Shown here piece after piece: positions 34,695 through 42,399 of a stretch of DNA of 64,000 nucleotides. Below the pieces are notes generated by a model. The model was not told the origin of the DNA and made no database searches. It worked only from the letters and a program-made list of their open reading frames with translations. Source of the DNA: Bernardetiaceae bacterium (GTDB lineage Bacteria; Bacteroidota; Bacteroidia; Cytophagales; Thermoflexibacteraceae); NCBI GenBank assembly GCA_025057115.1, contig JANWWZ010000006.1, positions 62,001 through 126,000 on the forward strand. Reading direction: 5' to 3'. Each line of letters begins with the position of its first letter. The stretch's first letter is position 1. A program made the position numbers and the translations under genes.

Positions 34695-35528
34695 CTATCG
34701 GTTTTCTCGATAAACGTAACTCAACATTACATTTTTCTGTTCTGGCGGCAATCGGACTAGGTTGCTAATGAGCCAGCCACTATTCAGCCCTGATCGGTTA
34801 AAGTTGGCTACTTCAAAATACCAGCCCTTAACTTGGAAAAAATGAAAACGCGTTTCGTTGACTGTAATAAACCGAATCATGCCGCGCCGCAGTTCGTAGA
34901 GAAATAGCTGCAAATGGGTAAGGGATTCATAGTTTTTTGAAGTATAGTCCTCTATTGTAGAGGCTGTTTCAAAGGCGCGGTTTAAGTTCATGAAGCCCAG
35001 TTCATGGCTTTGAGGATGCAAGAAGTTGTTTGGGTTTTTAGTCAGCGGTTTGATGTAAGCCGCATAAGGTCGGAAATAGGCTCTGTCTATGACCCATTTA
35101 TACCCTTGCCGATCTTTCTCCAGATTCATGAACAAAATTGCTTCTTCTTCCTTGCCGTTGTAGCTCACCGCTACGCGTACTTCTGCAAACCACTCTCCTC
35201 CGAAAAAATCTAGAAAAATGGGAGCCTCTTTTTGAGTAACCTCGACAATAAATTCCTTTCGCAGGCTTTGTGGAATGGTGAGAGCTTGCTGGTCAAACAA
35301 GAGATGAAGGTACTCCTTGCGTTGCTCTGGCTCTCGATAAAGAGGGCTTTTGGGGTCATAGGCAACTCCCTGTCGGTCTTCTTCGTTGTTGAAGCGCTTA
35401 AAAAACTGGGCGATCTGTTTGGTAGAGGCATACAGGTCAGTGATATCTCCTGCAGCAATTTTTTGTGCCCATAAGTTGAGCCCCCCTGCCCACCACAATA
35501 CTGCTACTAAAATGTTACTCCACTTCAT
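34695..35528 (-). CDS. Conserved secreted protein of unknown function
   Basis: About 277 residues from the ATG at 35528, with a signal peptide ending near LNLWAQ. The mature part is a mixed alpha/beta protein with conserved-looking stretches HPQSHELGFMNLNRAF, LQLFLYELRRGMIRFITV and RSGLNSGWLISNLV. I recognise this as a Bacteroidota-type exported protein but know no function. The ATG overlaps the stop of the upstream gene by one base (TAATG) and menA follows 8 bp after its end, so translation of all three may be linked. Confidence 0.8.
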   Translation of the reverse strand: MKWSNILVAVLWWAGGLNLWAQKIAAGDITDLYASTKQIAQFFKRFNNEEDRQGVAYDPKSPLYREPEQRKEYLHLLFDQQALTIPQSLRKEFIVEVTQKEAPIFLDFFGGEWFAEVRVAVSYNGKEEEAILFMNLEKDRQGYKWVIDRAYFRPYAAYIKPLTKNPNNFLHPQSHELGFMNLNRAFETASTIEDYTSKNYESLTHLQLFLYELRRGMIRFITVNETRFHFFQVKGWYFEVANFNRSGLNSGWLISNLVRLPPEQKNVMLSYVYRENR

Positions 35529-36112
35529 TAACCTCTTCGGGTTTCTGTTACTTTGATATCTCCCAGCAATACATCCCAAAAGCCAATGAGCCGTCCACCA
35601 ATTTGTTGCTGTTTTCGCTCTACGTAAACGGTAATGTCTTTCTTGGTTACATCCACATAGCGCATGCCGTCTTCCATCGTACCTTCAAAGCGCTGGTAGA
35701 TAGTAATAACGCCTACAAACCTGCCGTCGGGCTGTTGCACTAAATCGCTGATGTATTGAATGTTGTACCACTCTATGTTTACTTTTTGGTAGTTAAGTGC
35801 CCTTAAACGCTCTAAGTACTTGCGCACAGGATAGTAGCGCACTCCTTTGCGGTTGAGGGAGGAAACGCCCATTTGCGCACCGTCCATGAAAAGCTCTAGA
35901 GTGCGGTCAATCACTCGATTGGACTCTGTGAGGGGAGTTGCTTTATCGCCAATGATGCTGATGTATTTGCTTAGGTCGCGCACTTTTTCCAGTGCTAAAG
36001 AGTCAATAGCGCGCTTGCGTTCAGGGGTAATATTAACGGGTTGAGCATGAATATCACATGCCAAAGCTGTCAAGCATGCCAGTAGTGCAAAAGATTTTAG
36101 CAGTGAGTTCAT
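35528..36112 (-). CDS. Conserved secreted protein of unknown function
   Basis: A 194-residue protein with a signal peptide (LLACLTALACDIHAQ, cleavage near HAQ) and a mature region with KVRDLSKYISIIGDKATPL, NRVIDRTLELFMDGAQM and VDVTKKDITVYVERKQQ. It overlaps the next secreted-protein gene by one base, which points to a functional pair. A lipobox reading (LTALAC) is possible instead of signal peptidase I cleavage. No family is assigned. Confidence 0.78.
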   Translation of the reverse strand: MNSLLKSFALLACLTALACDIHAQPVNITPERKRAIDSLALEKVRDLSKYISIIGDKATPLTESNRVIDRTLELFMDGAQMGVSSLNRKGVRYYPVRKYLERLRALNYQKVNIEWYNIQYISDLVQQPDGRFVGVITIYQRFEGTMEDGMRYVDVTKKDITVYVERKQQQIGGRLIGFWDVLLGDIKVTETRRG

Positions 36113-36155
36113 ATTCGGATAAATTTAATTAAATGCATTCAAATGCTTTGCCAAT

Positions 36156-36956
36156 TCAAGCAGGGGCTTTGTGAGCCCGAAAGGAGCGCGCGTAAATCCA
36201 CAGACCGATTGCCACCAAGGGAATACTAAGAAGTTGTCCCATGTTCAAGGGCAAGTTTTCTTCAAAGGGCACTTGATTTTCTTTAATGAATTCATATCCG
36301 ATACGTAGCCCAAAAACTACCCACACAAAGATGCCAAACAATCGACCTTGTGGCGTTTTCTCTTTGTATTTCATGTAAATGCGGTACAAGATAGTGAAAA
36401 GAATAAGGCAAGAAATAGCTTCGTACAATTGGGCGGGATGGCGCGGCAGCTCATCTACTTTGTGAAAGATAAAAGCCCAAGGAAGAGTGGTAGGTTTGCC
36501 GATGATTTCCGAGTTCATCAGGTTGCCAATTCTAATCAATCCTCCCCCTAAAGCAACTACGATGACGATGCGATCTAACAGCCAGATATAGGGTTGGTCG
36601 GGACGCTTGCGCGAATAAAGCCAAAGCCCGAGTAAAATCCCTATAGCTGCCCCATGACTGGCAAGCCCTCCTTCCCAGATTTTGAGAATATCTATCGGAT
36701 GAGCAAGGTAGTAGTCTGGTTGGTAAAAAAGACAATGTCCTAGCCGCGCTCCCACTACAGTGGAAATGATCATGTAAAGTAGCAGCTTCTCTAAATCTGC
36801 TTGGGGTTTGCCTTCTAACCGATAAATATGAGCCATAATAAATTGCCCTATGAAAAAACCCAGGGCAAACAGCAACCCGTACCAACGGATAGTAAACGGT
36901 CCAATTGAAAAAATTTCTGGATCGGCATTCCAATGGATGAACAAGAGCCATTTCAT
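36156..36956 (-). CDS. lgt: Prolipoprotein diacylglyceryl transferase
   Basis: A 266-residue inner-membrane enzyme that transfers diacylglycerol to the lipobox cysteine of prolipoproteins, the first step of lipoprotein maturation. The essential His101 (GGLASHGAAIG), Arg142 and the Lgt signature GNLMNSEIIGKPT (144-156) are present, with about seven transmembrane helices and HPAQLYEA near residue 180. The ATG at 36956 is preferred over longer frames because it sits just after a consensus -7 element and the alternative would overlap the divergent gene at 37006. Confidence 0.95.
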   Translation of the reverse strand: MKWLLFIHWNADPEIFSIGPFTIRWYGLLFALGFFIGQFIMAHIYRLEGKPQADLEKLLLYMIISTVVGARLGHCLFYQPDYYLAHPIDILKIWEGGLASHGAAIGILLGLWLYSRKRPDQPYIWLLDRIVIVVALGGGLIRIGNLMNSEIIGKPTTLPWAFIFHKVDELPRHPAQLYEAISCLILFTILYRIYMKYKEKTPQGRLFGIFVWVVFGLRIGYEFIKENQVPFEENLPLNMGQLLSIPLVAIGLWIYARSFRAHKAPA

Positions 36957-36961
36957 ATAAG

Positions 36962-36969
36962 CAAAGATA
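36962..36969 (-). promoter_or_regulatory. Putative -7 element for lgt, very close to the start codon
   Basis: On the minus strand the sequence TATCTTTG, a perfect TAnnTTTG match, ends 5 nt before the lgt ATG. The transcription start would fall at or next to the ATG, implying a leaderless or nearly leaderless mRNA. Confidence 0.45.
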
Positions 36970-37005
36970 GAAAAACCCAGTTCAAAAGAATGCATAGCTT
37001 TGCGA

Positions 37006-37533
37006 ATGCAACAAAACCTTATCAAGGCATCTTTTACAACAAGTGTAGCAATAGCCCTGACGATTGCTGTTTTTGTGATGGCTTTGCATAGGGCAGGGGT
37101 AAATCCATTCGGGCAATACAAAATGCTTTTTATGCCTCTTTATGCTACCGTGCTTGCTATTGGGCTGTGGCGCTTCCGAAAACGACAAGGCGGTTGGTTG
37201 CATGGATGGCAAGGCGTATTTTTTGGAGCCCTTACGGCTGTGTTTGCCGCTGCTATTTATGGACTTGCAATATATGTTTTGGTAAAGTACCTTGTCCCTG
37301 AAGTGCTTGCGGTGCACAAAAGTAGCCTTATGGAGTGGATGAAAACTCATCGTAGTGCAATAGTGGAGCATTTGGGTGAAAAAAGCTATCAAAACAATCT
37401 GGAAGGAATTGCTCACCTTACTGCCCGCGACATAGCAGTAGATGAATGGCTTAAAACTGCTGCAGTAGGTTTTGTCATTGGCATGGCAATGGGGCTGGCT
37501 TTTAAAAAATCGCCACCCAAAGCAAATACTTAG
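37006..37533 (+). CDS. DUF4199-family membrane protein
   Basis: A 175-residue protein with four transmembrane helices (about 12-32, 44-60, 75-105 and 150-168) and a soluble loop at 105-145. The length, helix order and the GWQGVFFGALTAV segment fit the DUF4199 family common in Bacteroidota; function is unknown. ATG at 37006; the divergent lgt start is 49 bp away. Its 3' end faces repeat locus B. Confidence 0.75.
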   Translation: MQQNLIKASFTTSVAIALTIAVFVMALHRAGVNPFGQYKMLFMPLYATVLAIGLWRFRKRQGGWLHGWQGVFFGALTAVFAAAIYGLAIYVLVKYLVPEVLAVHKSSLMEWMKTHRSAIVEHLGEKSYQNNLEGIAHLTARDIAVDEWLKTAAVGFVIGMAMGLAFKKSPPKANT

Positions 37534-37587
37534 GATCGAGAAGGAAAGGTATTAGGTTGTAGAAAGCAACTACAAGGATGCAATTTT

Positions 37588-37832
37588 TCTCCCTGCCGTT
37601 GTTCGTGTCTGCACTGCCGTTGTTCATGTCCGCCCTGCCGTTGTTCGTGTCTGCACGAACAACCCCTGCCGTTGTTCGTGTCTACACGAACAACTTCTTA
37701 TGATTAAAACGCAACAAGCAAGGCGGAACTGCAGGCAAAATTTATCCTCACATTTTATTGCCTTATTGCAAAGAAAAACCGACCTTGAAGAGTTTCTCCC
37801 TGCCGTTGTTCGTGTCTGCACTGCCGTTGTTC
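37588..37832. repeat. Repeat locus B: second copy of the dispersed repeat, opposite orientation
   Basis: The 423 bp between convergent DUF4199 and LytTR genes (37534-37956) carry this repeat and no credible gene. On the minus strand it reads: two tandem units, the 105-bp core (37695-37800), a perfect inverted repeat (37671-37680 with 37685-37694), another inverted repeat (37640-37649 with 37654-37663), then about three units. The family is the same as locus A at 19146-19817, shorter and in reverse orientation. Confidence 0.9.
37695..37800 (-). repeat. Core of the dispersed repeat (copy B)
   Basis: About 106 bp matching 19482-19588 in reverse complement with about ten substitutions and a 2-bp insertion. 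The best-kept stretch covers AATGTGAGGATAAATTTTGC and the CAGTTCCGCCTTG after it. Confidence 0.9.
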
Positions 37833-37956
37833 CAAAATTTTTAGACATGAGTAAAACCTTAGAAAAATTTGTCTGCTAGTGCTGGTAGGGCGGCAGTTAG
37901 CTTTGTGTGGCAGGAGCTAATTTTCGATAGGGAAGAGCCAATTAGTTAGGTTCTGC

Positions 37957-38640
37957 TTATAGCTTTCTAATTTTTTTAAAAAACTCCTGTTGATAAGTCC
38001 GACTAATGGGAATTTCTTTGCCTTTGATGATAATTTCGTTATCGCTGATGCTTTCTATGCGACTAATATTGACGATGTAGGAGCGATGCACGCGCACAAA
38101 CCGATCAGAAGGCAATTTCTCCTCAATGGACTTGAGCGTAGTGTTGACCACGTATTGTTTTTGATCTGTATGAATGAGCACGTAATCCGAAAGTCCTTCT
38201 ACGAACCATATTTCGGAAGCAGCGAGGCGCACCATTCTGTGGTTTACTTTAATGAAAAAATCTTCACAATGAGCTGCATCACTTTGATTTCTATGGCGAA
38301 TAATTTTGACAGCAGATTTAGTAAAACGGGCAAAGTCAATAGGTTTTACCAGATAGTCTGCAGCATCTAATTCAAAAGCCGTAAGGGCAAAGTCGGGGTA
38401 GGCGGTAGTGAAGATAGTAGTAGGAGGTTTGGGCAGGGCTTTGATTAGCTCAATTCCAGATAAATCGGGCATGCTAATATCCAAGTAAAGCACGTCTACA
38501 GGAGTTTGCAACAAATAGTGAAGAGCCTCTTTACTAGAGGCAAAAGAAGCTACGCATTCCAGAAAATTAGTCAGGCTAATGAAATGCTCTAAAATTTTCC
38601 GCGATTGCTCATCGTCATCTATCACTACGCACCGAAGCAT
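37957..38640 (-). CDS. LytTR-family response regulator
   Basis: A 228-residue two-component regulator: receiver domain (1-115, acidic pocket IDDDE, phospho-acceptor Asp54 in LYLDISMPDL, Thr in FTTAYPDFALTAFELDAADYLVKP) and LytTR DNA-binding domain (about 128-228, with EGLSDYVLIHTDQKQYV and VRVHRSYIVN). Such regulators usually pair with a LytS-type histidine kinase, but none is adjacent, so it is an orphan here. The ATG at 38640 lies about 27 bp after a perfect -7 box. Confidence 0.94.
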   Translation of the reverse strand: MLRCVVIDDDEQSRKILEHFISLTNFLECVASFASSKEALHYLLQTPVDVLYLDISMPDLSGIELIKALPKPPTTIFTTAYPDFALTAFELDAADYLVKPIDFARFTKSAVKIIRHRNQSDAAHCEDFFIKVNHRMVRLAASEIWFVEGLSDYVLIHTDQKQYVVNTTLKSIEEKLPSDRFVRVHRSYIVNISRIESISDNEIIIKGKEIPISRTYQQEFFKKIRKL

Positions 38641-38667
38641 AGCATATTTTTGCGGCAGTTTTTTTAT

Positions 38668-38675
38668 CAAAAGTA
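38668..38675 (-). promoter_or_regulatory. Putative -7 element for the LytTR regulator
   Basis: On the minus strand TACTTTTG, a perfect TAnnTTTG match, lies 27 bp before the ATG and just downstream of the terminator at 38694-38723, consistent with a fresh transcription start. Confidence 0.5.
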
Positions 38676-38693
38676 ACTACAAAAACATTACCG

Positions 38694-38723
38694 AAAAAAA
38701 GAAAGCGCAGCTAAAAGCTACGC
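38694..38723 (-). terminator. Rho-independent terminator (minus strand)
   Basis: GCGTAGC and GCTGCGC pair (one wobble) around a TTTTA loop, followed by TTTC and seven T. It ends the hemB or structured-RNA transcript before the LytTR promoter. Confidence 0.8.
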
Positions 38724-38893
38724 CCTCTCACAAACTACATAATTAGGATTAATGTATATGTTTGACGCCGGAGGCTGTGATAATTCTCTGTAAAATTCCC
38801 TGCCCGTGGGCAGGGGGAGGAGCATTGTAAAGTTTGGTTTTAATAGGTTTGTGCTCAACACGGAGACCCACCTAATTTAAAAATGGTTGCAAG
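38694..38893 (-). ncRNA. Candidate structured RNA between hemB and the LytTR gene (possibly 6S-like or a hemB 3' UTR)
   Basis: This 190-nt stretch after hemB has no reading frame but clear secondary structure when read on the minus strand. A stem CACAAAC-C-TA with TAGTTTGTG (one bulge) closes about 100 nt; a GC hairpin CCCTGCC-CACG-GGCAGGG sits in the middle; an intrinsic terminator ends it at 38694-38723. Size, a long closing stem, open flanks and an apical hairpin resemble 6S RNA, but I cannot confirm the family. A weak promoter-like TAAATTTT lies upstream, 23 bp after a TTTG. It could also be the 3' end of the hemB transcript. Confidence 0.4.
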
Positions 38894-38904
38894 CCGAAAA
38901 AAAT

Positions 38905-39882
38905 TTAATGAAAGTTTTTTTCGATAAGAGCAAACTCCTTAGCAAAATAAGTCAAAATAGCAGTTGCCCCAGCGCGGCGAATACTTAGCAAGCATTCCTG
39001 CATTGCCCGTTTGCCGTCTATCCACTGCTGGGCGGCTGCGGCTTTGATCATGGCATATTCACCGCTTACGTTGTAGGCAGCAATGGGCAAGTGAAAGGTA
39101 TCTTTTAGTAAGCGAATAATATCCAAGTAAGCCAAGGCAGGTTTGACCATTAAAAAATCAGCTCCTTCAGCAGCATCGAGAGTAGCTTCTAAAAGTGCTT
39201 CTCGGGCATTGGCAGGATCCATTTGGTAAGTTTTTTTATCGCCGAAGCGCGGAGCAGAGTCTAGCGCATCGCGGAAAGGACCATAAAAAGCGCTGGCATA
39301 CTTGGCTGTATAGCTCATGATGGAAACGTTTGTAAATCCCTCTTTATCAAGCGCTTGGCGAAGGTAGCCTACTCTGCCATCCATCATATCGGAAGGGGCA
39401 ATGATGTCGCTGCCAGCCTGTGCTTGAGCAATAGCCATTTTTGCCAAAATTTCCAACGTTTTGTCGTTGACAATTTCGCCGTTTTCTACCAGACCATCAT
39501 GTCCATCAGAGCTATAGGGATCCATTGCCACATCCGTTACTAGCACCACCTCGGGAAAGCGTTCTTTAACAAGCCGAATGGTGCGAAGATACACGTTGTC
39601 TTCTCGCCAACTTTCAGAGGCAAATTTGTCTTTTAGCTGGTCAGCAATATGGGGAAAAGGAGCAAATATTTTCAAGCCGAGTTGTAGACATGCTTCAATT
39701 TCTCGCAAAGCCTCATCAGGAGAAAAGCGAAAAATATCAGGCATGGAGCGAATGGGTATGCGCAACCCCTTGCCTTCCGTGATGAAAATAGGATAAATGA
39801 GATTGTCTACGGTTACTCGAGTTTCTTGCACTAGCCGGCGTATGGGTTCACACTTGCGATTTCTTCTTGGGCGATGTACCAT
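38905..39882 (-). CDS. hemB: Delta-aminolevulinic acid dehydratase (porphobilinogen synthase)
   Basis: A 326-residue enzyme that condenses two 5-aminolevulinates to porphobilinogen in heme synthesis. The two Schiff-base lysines are Lys194 (SYTAKYASAFYGPFRDA) and Lys247 (FLMVKPALAY). At the metal site the sequence reads DVAMDPYSSDGHDG (117-130), lacking the cysteine triplet of zinc enzymes and resembling the aspartate-type, magnesium-dependent class. The ATG at 39882 (MVHRPRRNRK) is preferred over a GTG further up. The 3' side leads into the structured RNA candidate. Confidence 0.96.
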   Translation of the reverse strand: MVHRPRRNRKCEPIRRLVQETRVTVDNLIYPIFITEGKGLRIPIRSMPDIFRFSPDEALREIEACLQLGLKIFAPFPHIADQLKDKFASESWREDNVYLRTIRLVKERFPEVVLVTDVAMDPYSSDGHDGLVENGEIVNDKTLEILAKMAIAQAQAGSDIIAPSDMMDGRVGYLRQALDKEGFTNVSIMSYTAKYASAFYGPFRDALDSAPRFGDKKTYQMDPANAREALLEATLDAAEGADFLMVKPALAYLDIIRLLKDTFHLPIAAYNVSGEYAMIKAAAAQQWIDGKRAMQECLLSIRRAGATAILTYFAKEFALIEKNFH

Positions 39883-39997
39883 AACGTTCCTCTTGAGCAC
39901 ATGACAAAAATACACTCCTGCATCGGCATTTGGCTTTTATTTGTAGCTTTGTTTGCTCGTATTGTTTTTTTGTTACAATTGCATAACCGAAAGAAAA

Positions 39998-40660
39998 ATG
40001 AAAACGCTAACTACCCTTTTTTCTTTGATCTTTTGGACGGCTTTCGGATGTAAAGCACAAACGGTGGGAGCGTGGGAAGATCTTTCCTCTTTAGACAAGT
40101 GGCGCAATTTCAAAAGCCAAACTATCAATCAACAATGGCAGCCGATTAAAAACGGTTTTATGCTCCGTGCCAAAGGCGGCGGTGATATCATCACTAAAGA
40201 TCAATACGAAAATTTTGAGCTGCAGCTAGAGTGGAAAATTTCGCCCAAAGGCAATAGTGGCATTTTTTTTCACGTGGTTGAGAATGAAAAGGTAAATTAC
40301 GTATGGGAGTCTGGTCCAGAAATGCAAATTTTAGACAATGAGGGTCACCCCGATGGAAAAATCCGCACTCATCGCGCCGGAGATAACTACGACCTGCATT
40401 CTTGTAGCGTGGAAACTGTCAAACCCGTTGGTAAATGGAACAAAGTAAAGATTATCGTCAATCGGGGGAAGGTAGCGTACTGGCTCAACGGCACTAAAGT
40501 GGTAGAATACCAGCTAGGCAGCCCTGAATGGGAAGAATTGTACCGCAAAAGCAAATTCAAAGACATGCCCTACTACGGTAAAGCAGGAAAAGGACACATT
40601 GCCTTGCAAGATCACGGCGATGTAGTCTGGTTCCGCAATATTCGCATTCGTCGGCTTTAA
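39998..40660 (+). CDS. DUF1080 (3-keto-disaccharide hydrolase-like) exported protein
   Basis: About 220 residues from the ATG at 39998, with a signal peptide and possible lipobox (FGC). The mature part is one concanavalin-like beta-jellyroll DUF1080 domain (about 28-218): WEDLSSLDKWRNF, GGDIITKDQYENFELQLEWKIS, GNSGIFFHV, EMQILDNEGHPDG and IALQDHGDVVWFRNIRI. Some members hydrolyse 3-keto-glycosides, others bind sugars; activity here is not shown. It ends 2 bp before the GSCFA gene, so they are probably co-transcribed. Confidence 0.88.
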   Translation: MKTLTTLFSLIFWTAFGCKAQTVGAWEDLSSLDKWRNFKSQTINQQWQPIKNGFMLRAKGGGDIITKDQYENFELQLEWKISPKGNSGIFFHVVENEKVNYVWESGPEMQILDNEGHPDGKIRTHRAGDNYDLHSCSVETVKPVGKWNKVKIIVNRGKVAYWLNGTKVVEYQLGSPEWEELYRKSKFKDMPYYGKAGKGHIALQDHGDVVWFRNIRIRRL

Positions 40661-40662
40661 AT

Positions 40663-41646
40663 ATGCAGTTTAGAACTGAGCTCAACGTATTGCCTTCAGC
40701 GCATCCCATTACCCACAGCAGCCGACTTTTGCTAGTGGGCTCTTGCTTTGCCGAAGAAATTGGCCAAAAATTGTTGGACAATAAATTTGAAGTGCTGGTC
40801 AATCCTTTTGGCACTATTTTTAACCCGCTGAGTTTGTTTGAATTACTGGAAAAATCTTTTACAGGGGGGCAACTGCCCTCCTTAGTGGTGGAACGCGAGG
40901 GACGTTTCTTTCACTACGGACTGCATAGCTGCCATAGCGCTCCTACTGCCCAAGCCATGGAACAACTTGCTCAAGCACTCTTGCGCCATACCGCTGAATG
41001 GATTGACCGCCCTCCTAAAAACGATGCAAGAATCATTATCACTCTAGGTACGGCTTGGATTTACGAGCTTGCTCAAACAGGCATTCCAGTAGCCAACTGC
41101 CATAAAATGCCCGCTCATTTGTTTAACAAAAGATTGCTCAAGGTAGAAGAAATTGTAAGCGCATTTGATAATCTTTTTAACCGTTTACCTTCCTACTGCC
41201 GAATCATTGTAACAGTAAGTCCTGTGCGACATCTCAAAGATACCTTGCCGCTTAATGCGGTGAGCAAATCAGTATTGCGTTTGGCAGCCCATCAAATATG
41301 CCAAGATTTTCCTGGCGTAGAGTATTTCCCAGCTTACGAACTCCTGCTGGACGACTTGCGCGACTATCGCTTTTATGCCAAAGACCTCCTACACCCTTCC
41401 GAAGAAGCAGTAGAATACATTTTTGAAAAGTTTGCAACTGCTTATTTTTCTGCTCAAACCATGCAACTTATTCAACGCTGGGAAAAAATTAGACAAGCCT
41501 TGCAGCATCGCCCTTTGCAGCCGTACAGCCTCTCGCATGGTCAATTTTTAGAACAACTCCTTGAGCAACTGCGCAAAATAGCACCTTATCTACCTGTCAG
41601 TCAAGAGCTTGCTTTTGTTGAAGAGCAGCTAAAGCGCTGCAGTTAA
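40663..41646 (+). CDS. GSCFA domain protein
   Basis: A 327-residue protein named for its motif, seen as VGSCFAEEIG (25-34), followed by NPFGTIFNPLS, ITLGTAWIYE, TVSPVRH and a C-terminal DLLHPSEEAVEYIFEKF. GSCFA proteins look like SGNH/GDSL hydrolases (Ser or Cys in the first motif, Asp-x-x-His near the end; here KDLLHPS), so an esterase or acyl-transfer role is likely but unproven. It starts 2 bp after the DUF1080 gene. Confidence 0.88.
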   Translation: MQFRTELNVLPSAHPITHSSRLLLVGSCFAEEIGQKLLDNKFEVLVNPFGTIFNPLSLFELLEKSFTGGQLPSLVVEREGRFFHYGLHSCHSAPTAQAMEQLAQALLRHTAEWIDRPPKNDARIIITLGTAWIYELAQTGIPVANCHKMPAHLFNKRLLKVEEIVSAFDNLFNRLPSYCRIIVTVSPVRHLKDTLPLNAVSKSVLRLAAHQICQDFPGVEYFPAYELLLDDLRDYRFYAKDLLHPSEEAVEYIFEKFATAYFSAQTMQLIQRWEKIRQALQHRPLQPYSLSHGQFLEQLLEQLRKIAPYLPVSQELAFVEEQLKRCS

Positions 41647-41679
41647 ACCGACTATTTCAGAACTTTTTTCTGCTGGCAA

Positions 41680-42399
41680 ATGCAATTAGCAATAATTTTT
41701 CTATGCAGTAGCATGTTTGTTTGCTCGTGGGTTCACGGGCAAGGTGCTTTAGGAAGTTGGAATACACTGCACCTTCGCTATGGATATAGCCCTCGGCTGA
41801 GCTTATTTGCAGAAGTGCAGTTGCGTTCTTTGCGATTTTACCACCATTTCCACTATTACGAGTATAAGGGCGGTTTCATTTCCCCTATCTATTCGAATGT
41901 GTATGCAGGGTTAGGTTTGGGCAAATACGAAACCTATAGGGAAGGAGGTAACTTCGTCCTTCCTAAAAATAACAGCGAAATGCGCCTTTGGTCGCATCTT
42001 TCTCTTATGGAGCCAATTGGCAAGCTAAAGATTGAGCAGCGCTATCGCATAGAAATGCGCTTTACTCAATCTGGCTATCGCAATCGGTTTCGCTATCGGC
42101 TAAGCAGTGCCTATCCTTTCTTTGACTCGGGGAAAGGGTATTCCCTCTTTCTTCTTAGCGCTGCCAGCGAGATATTTTTCACCGACAAGGAACCCTACTT
42201 TGAGCGCCATAGGTTTAATTTAGCACTAAACTGCCGCTTTTCACCTCATACCTCCTTGCAAGTTGGATATTTGTACCAGTTCGACTACCGCATTAACGAT
42301 GAAATTGGTACTTGCTTTTTACAAGTAGGCTTATTTATTGAGCTTTCTAGCAAGAGAGCTTCTTTTCCAGTGCTACAACCCGAAATAAGAGAAAACTAA
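41680..42399 (+). CDS. DUF2490-family outer-membrane beta-barrel protein
   Basis: A 239-residue protein with a signal peptide (cleavage near VHGQG) and alternating hydrophobic/polar strands typical of a small beta-barrel: WNTLHLRYGYSPRLSLFAEVQLRS, LRLWSHLSL-like strands, YRIEMRF, NRFRYRLSS and a final SLQVGYLYQFDYR. This matches DUF2490, an outer-membrane family of unknown role. Its last four bases overlap the convergent fusion gene. Confidence 0.82.
   Translation: MQLAIIFLCSSMFVCSWVHGQGALGSWNTLHLRYGYSPRLSLFAEVQLRSLRFYHHFHYYEYKGGFISPIYSNVYAGLGLGKYETYREGGNFVLPKNNSEMRLWSHLSLMEPIGKLKIEQRYRIEMRFTQSGYRNRFRYRLSSAYPFFDSGKGYSLFLLSAASEIFFTDKEPYFERHRFNLALNCRFSPHTSLQVGYLYQFDYRINDEIGTCFLQVGLFIELSSKRASFPVLQPEIREN

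Noticed and set aside
37588-37832. Possible insertion sequence or MITE
   Set aside because: No transposase, no terminal inverted repeats at the outer ends and no target-site duplication could be seen by eye.
38735-38877. AATTAGG and CCTAATT pairing in the RNA candidate
   Set aside because: It crosses the better CACAAAC-GTTTGTG stem, so both cannot form together; kept out of the structure model.
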